A stretch of 64,000 nt of DNA from Diphasiastrum complanatum (Eukaryota; Streptophyta; Lycopodiopsida; Lycopodiales; Lycopodiaceae), in NCBI GenBank assembly GCA_029204225.1, contig CM055103.1, forward strand, positions 19,606,925 to 19,670,924, in the 5' to 3' direction. The translations under genes were made by a program, and so were the position numbers. The notes beneath the pieces were generated by a model, which worked only from the letters and a program-made list of their open reading frames with translations, was not told the DNA's origin and searched no databases. Within the stretch, counting starts at the first letter, position 1. Each line of letters starts with the position of its first letter. Positions 43,824 to 55,145 of the stretch are shown here, one piece after another.

Positions 43824-46800
43824 AGTTATGCTTAGGAAGTCAATGTATTGGATCACAAATCACAAGTGGTGAATTATAAGTTTTTGACGTGTTTTTTTGG
43901 ATATTTTAGTACTGTTTAAGAATTCTAAAGGCTGATATATATATCCAGTCACATTTTTTAAAGAACTTTTTGAACCCCTTTAGGTAGGATGCTTGAATGA
44001 TGTTTAAGGTAGAACAAAAAATTTGATGTTCTAACCTATCACTTGAATATAGACTTTATAAATTTAATGGCTGACAGTCATAGTTGTGAAACAAACTAGA
44101 AATCAAGTTGAAGCTTGTACCTGTGCCGAAAATTTTGGAACATGTTTAATATGTCATTCTGAATGTTATTCCAGATGCAGTATGCAGAAGGATGGGTGAA
44201 TTACATTAGCTCTTCTGAATTTCAAACTTTGCCATAATTTTTTTTCTTTCCCCTTGATTTTTTAGGAGAAATGTATAAAAGGGTGGAGTATGCTGGTTTA
44301 TCAACAGGAGGTTGTTAACCAAGTGCATATTGAGGGAAGCCTCTTTGGAATTGTGAGCTATGGCAAGTAATTATGACTCTTAACGCCAGTTGGGTCCCAA
44401 ACTCATGGATGATGAGCGAGGATAAGCATGAACTTGTGAAAGCAACTTAATGGCTAAATCGTCAATAGTTTAGAAATTGTGACATAGATAAATGAGCTGG
44501 TTCTTTTCTTTGGAACTTTGAATCCGGCAGGTGGTTGAAATTCAGCCATACACAACTTGTAAACAATCCTTGGCTTGAGCTCCCAAAACAGTTCTATAAA
44601 GGCCCATAGACTCATGCTATCAAGGCAGCGCGTGTGTTGATTGTAGCACTATCTGGTCTTTGTGTTAACCAACCGTTAGAAGTTTTTGTAATCTTAGGTG
44701 CCTTCTCATTTAGTTGGATCGAGTAAGCTTGTAACAGTGATTGTTTTCACTCCAATGTCTTTTGGTTTGCGGTGTATCTCTATTTGATCAATATAGCTCT
44801 AGTTTTTATGCAATGTTATTGTTGCCTCTTTTTTGTTTATCAGTATGTTTTTTTGATGAATTAATTGACGACTTCCGAGTTCAAAAATACTAATCAAACT
44901 ATAAAAGAATTTTTTTTCAGCCATTAGTCATTTGCCAATTTTTTTTGCGATTCGGGTTGTGGATTGTTATCATTTTGGAACGTTCTTGGAGCGCATTACG
45001 ATCCGCTACAACCATAACGCAAACCTTTATGCTGAAAACTTGTGTTGTTGGTTTAGGCTTTTCATAACTTGGGAACTTGGGTCTCATTTTTCCAGCTAGT
45101 GTCTATGATACATTGGTTATGCTAGTGGTGAGTCATGGGATGGTTTGGATAAAATCTTTGGAGCATTAGGGGCTTAGATGAGTTGATACACCTTTGAAGG
45201 CTCATTCTAACAAACAATTTGATGTTTGATGAGGAGGCAAAAGATCAAATATAAGACATTACAAAATTCTCAAGAAACTTCTTCGAATCACATGTTTCTA
45301 ATAATTTCTTTATTAAAAGCTTGGAACCAAGCTTTAATGTTATAGAGACAATGTATCACAACAAATAATATGGCTATGGATCATATGTTTTTCATAGAAG
45401 CAATTGGAATGCATGTCCTCTTGTAAGATATGGATTGGTTGTTTAATTTCTAGGTTCTGTTGGCACCTTTTAAAATTTCATTGACAAATAAACAATATGG
45501 GTTGGTATAATAAAAAGTTCATAGTGCTTCTTCATTCTATGCTCTTGATTGTATCATGAGGTTCTTTCATCAAAGTAAGGAAGGATGCATTATAGAGGCT
45601 CTAACTATTCCAAATTATCATAATCGTATTCGTCTCATTCCTCATGCCAACTCACCATAATGTTGAGTGCTTAGCTTTTTTTTTTGTATGGAGTCACCTT
45701 AGAAAGCAAATTTTATTTGTCCTTTTTCAAATTTTGTAGAGGGATTGCAATGAGTGGTTGGCACCTATGCATGAAACCTTGTGACATAATGTATTGTGGA
45801 CAACTATTGATTGGTTGACATAGAATATGCGACATTCGATTGAAAATATATTTGGTAGATGATAACTATTCATTGATTGTCCACATGGACATTCTATCGG
45901 CTAACACAAAAAGGATCTACAAAAAAATCTTGTAAAGTAAGTTGCATCTACAAGGTAGCAACCACTTGGATGAAGCTAATTCCGTTCAATCAATAAATGA
46001 TGATTTAGAACAATTTGGAACTTCCATGGATAAGTCAAATTAAAAAATGAAATTGGGATTTTTCGAATTCCGTTCAACATGGACCAAACTTTGAAAATCG
46101 ATTGCAAGAATCGATCATTCAATTTCACAAGTTGCATTCCATTCCAAACTTATTTCGAAACGTTTGGCATGCATCAGACTTGATATGCATCTATTTTTTT
46201 ATCAAGAAATCAATTTTTTTTTTGTAAGTTGCCTAGTAACTAGGAAATCAACTTTTGCAAAGTTTGTCCTCAATGAGAGCCTGTTGCCATGGTACATGTG
46301 ATGCCCTTGGGCTCCCACTCTTGGGCGTTCGCCTTTGTAGGGTTGGAATGCCCGGTCCCTACAAACAATCCTATTTCTTTTGGGATCGTGGCTCATTTGG
46401 CCATGTCTTGCTTTCAATGAAAGTAAGATTCTCTAACAGAGGTAACTAGATTGTGGCATTCACTTCAACAAAGGTCTTGAGAAGTGACTCTACCTTGTTT
46501 CTTTGGTTCTCACCAATTTAAATTTGTTCAAAGTCACTAGTGAAAGTAAGTTAATTGACAACAAAAAAATGCTCGATCGTAATCACAAGATGATGAAATT
46601 ATATTTTTCAAATGTATTTCTAATCTTTAGTTACAAGAAGTTGAGAAGGCTATATAGGTAAATCCTCACCACAACATAGCTAGTCGATTGTTTTCTCTCA
46701 ATAAAAGAGCTTTCTTTTAGTGAGTTTCTTTGTGTTTGAATTTTATCGTGTATTTTGTTAATTAAAAAATGGTTAGTGATTCTTGTGTTGGTAAGGTTGT

Positions 46801-46970
46801 TTGATAGCTTGTATATGAGCATAACTTTTATAAATGCAAATGTTGTCTATGAAAGGAGCCAAGAAATAAGTTTCATGATTTTCATTAAATACAAATGTTA
46901 AGAGTGCTATTTTCTAGAAGTTTTTTTTGGTTACCATGGGTTGTTAGGTTGTCAATGTATTTGCAAAGAT

Positions 46971-46972
<2 letters not shown>
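43824..46972. other. No gene recognised
   Basis: RPL27 3' flank, then AT-rich DNA without a credible frame. No LTR or primer-site word was found. Confidence 0.4.

Positions 46973-47038
<66 letters not shown>
46973..47038. repeat. (GA)n microsatellite, about 33 units
   Basis: A pure run of 66 bases. Confidence 0.97.
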
Positions 47039-47041
<3 letters not shown>

Positions 47042-49281
47042 TAAATCTTGATAACTATGATAGTCGTAACAAAACTTAGTGCTATTTGTCTCTATGCAAG
47101 TCATTTTTTAAACTAAAAAATTGCTTAGGTAGTAGAAAGAAAATGTGGAAGCTCATTCCATACCTTCAACAATCGTAATCTTCAAGATTAAGTTTGTGCT
47201 CAAAGGTTTTAGGGTTTCAAGCAAAGCATATATTTCAATATCATGGAAAACAACATTTCAACCATTTGAGATAGAAAAAAGAAATTTCATTTCTCATAGA
47301 TATGGGGTCCTAGAGCAATAATTAAAAAATAAGACACTAAAAATAAAATTGACCAAGACACAATACGGAAGTAGTATAACATCATGAAAAGTAGAGTCAT
47401 GGAACAAGTGGTGTCACTATTTAAAAGATTTAAAACAAAAGATTTCAAAGGCAATCACTTTTGAAATATGGATCTTTCGAAAAACTTGTACTAGTTAATG
47501 CAATTAGAAATATCTAAAGAGTAATTTACTACACCAAGAAGTAGAAACTAGTGACGCGTAAACCTAATGAAATCATTGATGAAGCAAAACTACATATAAA
47601 AAACTTTGTACAAAAATTAGTTCATGCAATCTTTTTGCAAAATGTACCTCGCAAGCAAAATTACAAGTCATATTTTGTCTCATGCCTCTTGTTGACTATC
47701 ACAAAATGATCTAGGAAAGGTACATATTAGACAATGAAAATATGACAAACCCTACAAGAACAAGATTCAATTTATCATATATGAATATTTTTAAAAGTGA
47801 AAGAATTGAAACTTTGTATTAGCCCATAAATCACTTTTAAGCTTTTGGATTTAGGTGCAACTAGAAAAGTGTTGAAATTAAGTTATGTTTAATAGCATAA
47901 TCAATCTCAATAAGAAGGTAAATCTTTCAACATTATTGGTAGATTTCTGGTGCCTTGCTTTTCGAGCAGATAGATCATAAGTTGAGGATAGATCCTTCAT
48001 CTGAATACCACTAGAATTCAAATTTTGATTGCAAACTCGAAGAGTCGTAGAATATGTTATAAATGTCAATGAAAAGATGAATTGACAAGCTAGTAATTTA
48101 TAGTGATCATTTAAAAAATCCAAAATAAGATTTAAGATTGACATACCACATACCCTACAAAGTAGAATACCCAAGAGCCAAGAAATTGCTAGACATTTAA
48201 GTTTCCTCTGTAATGAAGGTAAAGCTAATTAATTATATAGATCTTGAGGTTAGAGCCCTTTTTCTTTCTCAACCACATGTAAGAGCAATCTCTAGCCTTC
48301 TAGGAGCTAGGACATGAAAAAATCAAGGTAGTGCCCCATGTCCTATTCAAAAAGGGACATCGTTCATAAGTTCGAGCTTAACTATACATTTAAGTTGACA
48401 CCCACTTTCAAATGGACCAAATGTGCTTTCTCCTCGAAATAAAAGTTCCTCCTTGAGAACACATCTTGATAGAATCACAAACAACAAAATGGGACATCAA
48501 AGTGTAGATCTAAGGTCAAGTATCTAAAAAAAATCCACATATTGAAACCTTGTAGGTCTTTCAAAGAATCACTATCCACATAGTTATCTCCTTGAAGAGA
48601 GATTTCAACAAGAGAAATATTAAAAATTCTATGCATTTGAATAGGACTTCCCAATTCAGGTTGGTGGTCTTGAAGGAGCCTTCTTGGTTCAATATGGAGT
48701 AAGGCACTTTCGGGGCCCAATGCATTAATGTCCTCATTCTTAATAAGCAAAGAAATTTTATGTAATTAAGATTGTATTTTAGGCAATAAAGAATAAGCAC
48801 TTGTCAAACAACGTTGACTTATAAAAATGACAAGCAAAAAGCAAAGCCTCTAAAATGTTCAAAAGACTATATTAGACAATTTCTGTTGACAAAACTTGAC
48901 TCTTTATAAGCTAGCAAGTCACATAACAAATCACATTTATGCACTGAAAAAACAACTCTTGACAAAATACAAAAATACGTGGTTTCATCAGAGAAATCTT
49001 TCCTCACGAGATAATTGAGATGATTGCAGCACGTTAACTAATCAGTTATGGTTCTCACAAAAGATGACAATGAAAATATGCAAACTCCATGTTTGTTGAG
49101 ATAGGTAGTGATTGTCTGAATGACCCTAGAAAGCAACTTTTATGTGATGTATAAGATATGTAAAGTTTTGAACATGTTACATGCAACTCCCACAAAATGA
49201 AAATGATAGCATGAGATCATAAATGTCAATTTGGAAGCAATAAACTGTACACACACTCGCAACTCCAGTTGCTAAATGTTT
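47039..49281. other. No gene recognised; 3' flank of the proline dehydrogenase gene
   Basis: AT-rich DNA. Open frames up to 98 codons (for example minus 47878-48174) have no recognisable motif. Confidence 0.4.
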
Positions 49282-52077
49282 TCAAAAGCCAACCCATGCT
49301 TGCAATCTTCTTCTCAGCTCCTGCCTGCATGGTAAAAATGATGTTAAGAAATTTTCATGTAGCAAAATCGATAGCACATATGGTAACCTTTAGTCAAGCA
49401 CTTTTTTGTTCAATAACATATGCCTACACTCCAATACGGATCAAATATCCAGTAAGGCTTAGATATTGCAAACTCATACACTACCTGATGCGGCGTTGAT
49501 CTGCTTGACTGTTTCCTAAAATTCCACGGTTTTCTTCTGCCCTTCTAATGAGATAAGGAATTACTCCATGTACAGGTCCGAATGGCAAATATTTGCTAAC
49601 ATTAAATCCAGCACGAACTAGGGCTAGTGACAAACTATCAGCCATTCCTTTAAGTTGAGCAAAATGTACTTTTGGATTACTCTTTGATAAGCCTAACTCC
49701 TCTGCCTTCTTCACAGCCGCTTTTCCTGCATGAAGCATAATAAATCTTCGCTGAAACACGCGAAATATAACAGACCAGAGTGACTATCTGCTGGAGTTGC
49801 GTATAATTGATTTCCATTTAGAACACCAGATTCCTAAAATGGAACGCAAGATTCTTGTCCATTTCTTCAAATCAAATAAAACTATAGCACCAATATTTAC
49901 TTACCAGATTGAATGTTGTGTGTGGCAAGGACTACAGAGCCACGGCCTTTAGAAGCCTCTTCCAGCATAAGTGCTGCACAGGCATCATAACAGCTGTGGG
50001 TTTCTTGAATGCCCGCATGTATTGGTGAGGAAGCTCCTAATCTGGCAGCAAAAGCATTTTCCCTAGATATGTACGCTCCTCTAACTAGCTTCACACCAAA
50101 AGCAATCCCTTTTTGGGAAGCTGCTTCTATTGCAAGGGATAATCGAGGAAGTGCATCTTTCAAATATGCCTGAATAGTTCCGTAGACAATAATATGTCCA
50201 CTATTATTGAACCTCAAGGCAGCGGCATATGTTAAGTAGTCAATTGCAGGCTGAACAGAGGTATATTCTGCATCTACAAGCAACGGCAAATCATATTCTT
50301 GGCATATCTTACACAGTTTATGTATGCGTTGTTGTGCCAAATGCAAGTCTACCTCCTCCTCAGCAGTCAAATGCTTTGGAGCTATCTGTACGTGGTAAGT
50401 GGGACTAGACGGTGCAAGCAATGGGAGCCCATCTTCCTTCCATGCCAGAGGAAAACCTGGACTTCTATGTTGCCATCTTATCAACTGACTTACTCGCTCC
50501 AATAATCTCAGTGGCGCCAGAGCAGTTATTTTAACACATGAGAAGCTGACCTGCAAACGTGCTCTTTCAATAATGTTAGTTTATTGTCTCCCTCTTCCAG
50601 GTTAAAACGATACTTGTAGAACATGTATGACACAAACAGATTGCAATTAAACTGTTAAGATCATGACCAAAGCGGCGGTAGACTGAGAATGATAGAGAAA
50701 GTTTTATATAAAATATAGGCTCTTTCCCAAATGGAATCTTTCAATTTACGTTGTTGTACCGGAGTCAGATGGAAAATTTGGCTTGTCTGATGAAGAGAAG
50801 TTTTGGTACCAATCAAAACAAAAAAGCCCAAACAATAACAGAATGTTGCTTTTGAATTAGACGCTGTTGCGATATCTGTCAACACCATTCGAAGCATGTA
50901 CTACTAACAAATACATAACCTGTAGCACAAACTTGTAGGTTTGAATACCCTGACCTTCACTTTCATGCTTATAGAGCCACAAAGTGTATCCAGATATCAT
51001 ATATAGGAAAAGTTGAAGGACATACTACAAGGTTGAAAATCTGCTAAATCTCCCTTCGTCACTGATTACATTACAGCAATTCAAACTGAGATAAAGCAGT
51101 AACAGAATCTGCATTCATATTGAAACCTGAATATATCTGAATTATACCGATCCGATTGGTAGTTCACGTGTCCGATGGACCGTTTCCAAGAACTCTTTCA
51201 GATTCTGGTCACAAGAGTTGTTATCGGCGGCATCCTCCAAGCTGTAATCTAGGATGCTTTTAAGACCTAGTTCCCACATGCGTTTTAGAGTTACTGAAGC
51301 TTCTGCCGCAGTTTCCCCTGCGCAAAAATGAGCGTATGCCATCTTTTTCACAAACCAATGAATAGGTGCTCTGACAAGTGCAAATTTCATGAGAGGAGAA
51401 TTGAGGATTTTAATGCTTATATCCACAAAAGGCTCGTAAGCTACAAGACTCAAATTGAATAAAGTTCGAAGAAGCTCCATTGATGTCATTCCTGAATACA
51501 ACATTTTCCCATTTTCTATCTGCAAATCCTCTGCAGGCAATCCTGTAGGAAAATTGTTGCTTGGAATATCAGAACCCCCAACTATGTATGGAGGAGAAGT
51601 TGAAGAAGAGGCTACATCTGTTAAAGGACCGGATCTCAAGTTCGAAATATGAGCATGCTGTGCATGTACCACGGGACCGAGCTGACTGCTGGAAAAGTGA
51701 ACGCATCTTGTGTCAACCTTCTTGATTAAGGACTTCTCAGATAAATCTTGTTCGATTAAGCTGGTGGAATGCTGAACACGGCGTTGGCTACATGACATAG
51801 TCCAGAAAGGAACAGCAGAGTCAATTTTGCTTGTGTCATCTTTGCAGATAGCGATAGATAGATGTCCTTGCTGAAGTGCCAAAGGCCAATTGCCTGTAAC
51901 ATAATCATCTGTTTGTATGCCAGATCCAAACGTTCCAGTTTCCAAGTAGCTCAAGGGAATACGTTGCTGATTGACATGTAGATGTCTATCAACAACGGAT
52001 TTAGCAGCAGAAGGTAGTCTGTCAAATGGATGTCTTTTAGAAGTTTGAATGAAGGCCCGTATAAGTTTCCATGCCAT
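49282..52077 (-). CDS. PRODH: Proline dehydrogenase, mitochondrial, four exons
   Basis: Coding exons on the minus strand, in order: 52077-51148, 50550-49905, 49725-49485, 49324-49282, joining in frame to 619 residues. Introns are GT-AG (GTATAA/TTGCAG, GTAAGT/ATGCAG, GTAGTG/ATGCAG). The FAD-binding beta-alpha barrel is complete: FCAGE near residue 270, KITALAP at 317, LPLLVDAE at 398, FGVKLVRGAY at 461-470, VVLATHN at 516, FAQLKGMAD at 547, VSKYLPFGP at 568 and the substrate-binding YLIRRAEEN at 583-591. The last exon gives QELRRRLQAWVGF. It oxidises proline to pyrroline-5-carboxylate in mitochondria. The start MAWKLIRAFIQTSKR looks like a targeting peptide; an upstream Met at 52158 is possible but follows an acceptor-like ACATGCAG. 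The region between leader and barrel is about 130 residues longer than in Arabidopsis ProDH. Confidence 0.95.
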
Positions 52078-53268
52078 CCCCTGATGTGCAGTCTTTTGAG
52101 CAGCGTGAAACGAAACTTTCTGCATGTCAGAGAAACAATCGTTTAAATTTACATGCACAAAAACTTCTATATTTTTTTATCCTCGCACATTCAAAACTCT
52201 ATATAAAACGAATGGTTATAATCACCGAAATACCGCAACCTAGAGGAAGACGTCGGGAGATAAACTAAGAAGGAGCTTTTTTTAATATTGAATATCGCCA
52301 GTGATATGCGAGATTCGATTGTCGGCCAAGTGAAGGGGTCGATGGATTCCGTTGCCTTGAGTACTCGCGGTAATGGCAAAGTTCAATATTAAGTTGATTT
52401 ATATCTGTACAAAATAGCCAATCTCCATCCAGCGTCAATGTCCGGTAAAACTACAGCCATTTACTTGAAGGTCGACAGCAAAATTTCAAGGCACTATCTC
52501 CTGATGACGTCGCAAAAACAAGAAGACTGGTTAAGGCAACAGAAATTTTTATTGTCAACCAGAAAAGGCTTCTAGTGAAGGCGAGATGCATTCCAAAGTC
52601 CGAATTCAACTTAAAAGCCAGCAAAAAGTATACAATAAAAATGTATCAGAATTAGCACCAGGTAAGACCAAACGGCTCTCTGTGATGGCTTTATGACTCT
52701 TTATAAGAGTCGTAGAAGTTAGGATCTTAAAGTAAAACAACACACACTTCCAAATGAAGGCTAACTTATTGGTTATGAACAATAAACATATGGCCTGGTC
52801 CAAGATTTCAAAAAAGAAACCACAAAGAACTCAAGCGAACTTCAAGGTAAAAGATGACAAACGCATGGTGACATTTGAGAGTTCTGCTAACACGAAGCCA
52901 GAACAACTATCAGATCAAGTCAGCAAAATTCACAGCCTCAAGAGCGACAAAGCTCAGAAACACAAACAGGAGGCATGAAAAAATAATCAGAATCAAGAGA
53001 CTTAAATGACAGTTCAAATGCTGCATTCTTACATCCTTCCTTACCAAACACATTAGTCAGACATCACTAGAAGTCCTTGGAGAGATCAAACTCAGAGCTC
53101 TCCGCATATATCATAGAGCTAGAATCACATTCCACCAATTCACAACGTGATTTGACAAATTACCTGCAGCCAAGAAACCAGAAAAACTATAAAATGCGTG
53201 CAATCGACCTTACCTTAAACTATATTGTGCTCCAAACGATGAATCTGAGCACCAGAAATTAAAAACAA
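52078..53268. other. 5' flank of the proline dehydrogenase gene
   Basis: Probable 5' UTR and promoter. CTGACATGCAG, read on the minus strand at about 52119-52129, could be a 3' splice site of a 5' UTR intron. No TATA box or ACTCAT proline-response element was found by eye. No other gene is seen. Confidence 0.4.
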
Positions 53269-53735
53269 TTGCCGTTTCAGAAAATCAGAAGATCAGAGAA
53301 TCCGAAATGGGAAGATCAGAAATCAGAAAATCAAAAATTGGAATACCAGAAAATTAAAGAATCAGGGAATCGGAGATCAGAGAACCAGAGAAATGGAGAT
53401 CAGAAAATCATAAAATCAGAGAATCAGGAAATCAGAGAATCAGAAATCCGAGAATCAGAAATCAGAGAATCAGAAAATCAGAGAATCAGGAAATCAGAAG
53501 TCAGAAAATCAGAAATCAGAAATCAGAAATGAGAGAATCAGAATAGGAAGATCAGAAATCAGATAATCACAGGAATCAGAAATCAAAACATGAGAAAATC
53601 AGAGAATCAGCGAACCAGAAATCAGAAAAATCAGAAATCATAAGACGAGAAACTCAGAAATCAAAAGATCAGAAATCAGAGAATTCAGACCTCGAAAATA
53701 CAAAAAAAAATCAGAAAAATCAGAGAATCTTGGCG
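53269..53735. repeat. A-rich array built on AATCAGA/GAATCAGAG
   Basis: About 465 bases composed of 7-9 base units AAATCAGA, GAATCAGA and AAATCAGAG with minor variants. It is low-complexity, with nearly no C on this strand apart from the TCAGA words, and gives Glu/Asn/Arg/Ser-rich artefact frames. Confidence 0.88.
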
Positions 53736-53739
53736 AGGT

Positions 53740-54420
53740 CAATAAACAATCGTGAAAAAGTGCAATCGTTTTTCTCTACGGGGCTAATGACACGGGCTAT
53801 TTGGCGCCCCACTACTTGGATTTCGCCCACGTGGCACCCTTGCCACATGGAGCCTTGTAGATGGCTAATCGTGGAAATATGGCAGAATCTGGACGTATCT
53901 GAAATAATCCAACGGTGGCGAGCAATACATCATTCCGCGCTTGTAATACACAAGGATCGTTTCCGGTTTCTTCTTCACCAAACAATACCAACGAATCACC
54001 TGCCACTTCGCGATTCACTCCAGCCCTCCGGCACGGAGTACCCTCAAAGCCGGCTACCGTTCGATTGTAGGATAAGCATTCAGATTATGCCACGTGTTTC
54101 ACGATAAACCTTTAAATTGGTTTTTGCGACGTGGCAGAAATCCAAGTGGTGCGACATCAAATATCTCGTGCCACTGAGCCGTGGCCTGCTCTTGCCACGT
54201 GTCAAAAACTCGATGACGTGACACCCCCTGCGAAACGAGTCATAGTGGCAGTGCTGCGCGATGCCAGTGCCAGCTGTCGCTCTGGGGGCGCTAGGCACTT
54301 GAGTTAAACCACTTGGATTCTCGCCACGTGGCAAACCCGCCTGATAGTCAGTCAAACTAACGTGGCAAAATCTGAGGGCCTATGACAAGATCTAACGGTG
54401 GAGATTTAAAATCTTCTAGT
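53740..54420. promoter_or_regulatory. Cluster of G-box/ABRE-like ACGTG(G/T) sites in a degenerate repeat
   Basis: CACGTG cores occur at 53828-53833, 54091-54096, 54197-54202 and 54325-54330. Further ACGTGGC or ACGTGAC sites lie at about 54129, 54216 and 54360. Several stand inside a repeated CACTTGGATT(T/C)(C/T)(T)CGCCACGTGGCA unit (53813, 54310, and inverted at 54128-54148). AACGGTGG also recurs (53910, 54393). It lies 1.7-2.3 kb upstream of the PRODH start; any regulatory link is unproven. Confidence 0.5.
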
Positions 54421-55085
54421 GCTATTCAGAAACTGTGGGTCATAACCTCTACTTATGGGCTGCACCCTGCCCCTGCTGTCCCATTAGGCCCAATGGATGG
54501 CTTCCAAAGTTCCTGGGACCATGGATGGACCTTACTTAGGGCTTAGGCCAAGACGCATGTGAATTTAAGTGGCCTGGCAACATGGACCAATGCAAGCCAA
54601 CCATGTTGACCAGTGCTCAAGAAAATTGGCAAACTATGGGAACGGAACCAGCCTGTTTTCTCAAAAACCGATATCATAAAATGTTTGATGGTTTTTTAGA
54701 TGCGTTTGAACCCTTTTACGAGTATAATCTTCAAAACACATAAAAGCTTTAAAAAATGCAGGTTTGGTGAGGATAACTCAAAAGTGGTTTCCCAGGCAAT
54801 GATGTTGACAAAGACACTTGCCATTACTTTTGATAAAAAAATCATCCTCAAAAGTGCCATTGCAATTCAGCAAAGCTTCATTGCTTGCTTTGAAACCCAA
54901 AATTAGCGCTCCAGATTGCTCACATGAAGCTTAGGCTCATTATAAGCTACTCCTGCCCATTTGACCCACACCATACAACTTGACATAAAGTGTCAAGGGA
55001 GGGCCTATGTAAGATCATCCCCACCTTGGCCTACCTGAAAGAGTTCAAGAAAACCATTATATTAGTAGTGTAAGGGAGAGGCGAT
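54421..55085. other. No gene recognised
   Basis: Ordinary sequence without repeat or coding signals that I can name. Confidence 0.35.
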
Positions 55086-55145
55086 GTAAATACTAACCCA
55101 GTTGTGAACATTGTTGGGAGGTTGTGAGTTTGACTCCCATCACAT
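55086..55145 (+). repeat. Possible tRNA-derived SINE head (A and B boxes)
   Basis: TAACCCAGTTGT at 55094-55105 fits an A box (TRGCNNAGYNGG) at 10 of 12 positions. AGTTTGACTCC at 55127-55137 fits a B box (GGTTCGANTCC) at 9 of 11. The 22-base spacing is shorter than in most tRNAs, and no cloverleaf can be folded, so a decayed SINE is likelier than a tRNA gene. Confidence 0.3.

Noticed and set aside
47878-48174. A 98-codon minus-strand frame as a hypothetical gene
   Set aside because: No recognisable motif or conservation evidence, AT-rich chance-length frame.
52191-52379. An upstream exon encoding a targeting peptide for proline dehydrogenase
   Set aside because: The 62-codon frame has no good donor joining it in phase to the exon at 52077, and MAWKLIRAFIQTSKR already looks like a targeting sequence.
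53269-53735. The AATCAGA array as a CRISPR-like or spacer-containing array
   Set aside because: There are no unique spacers and no fixed repeat length; this is eukaryotic low-complexity DNA.
55086-55145. A functional tRNA gene
   Set aside because: A and B boxes are imperfect, box spacing is short and no acceptor stem or anticodon arm can be formed.
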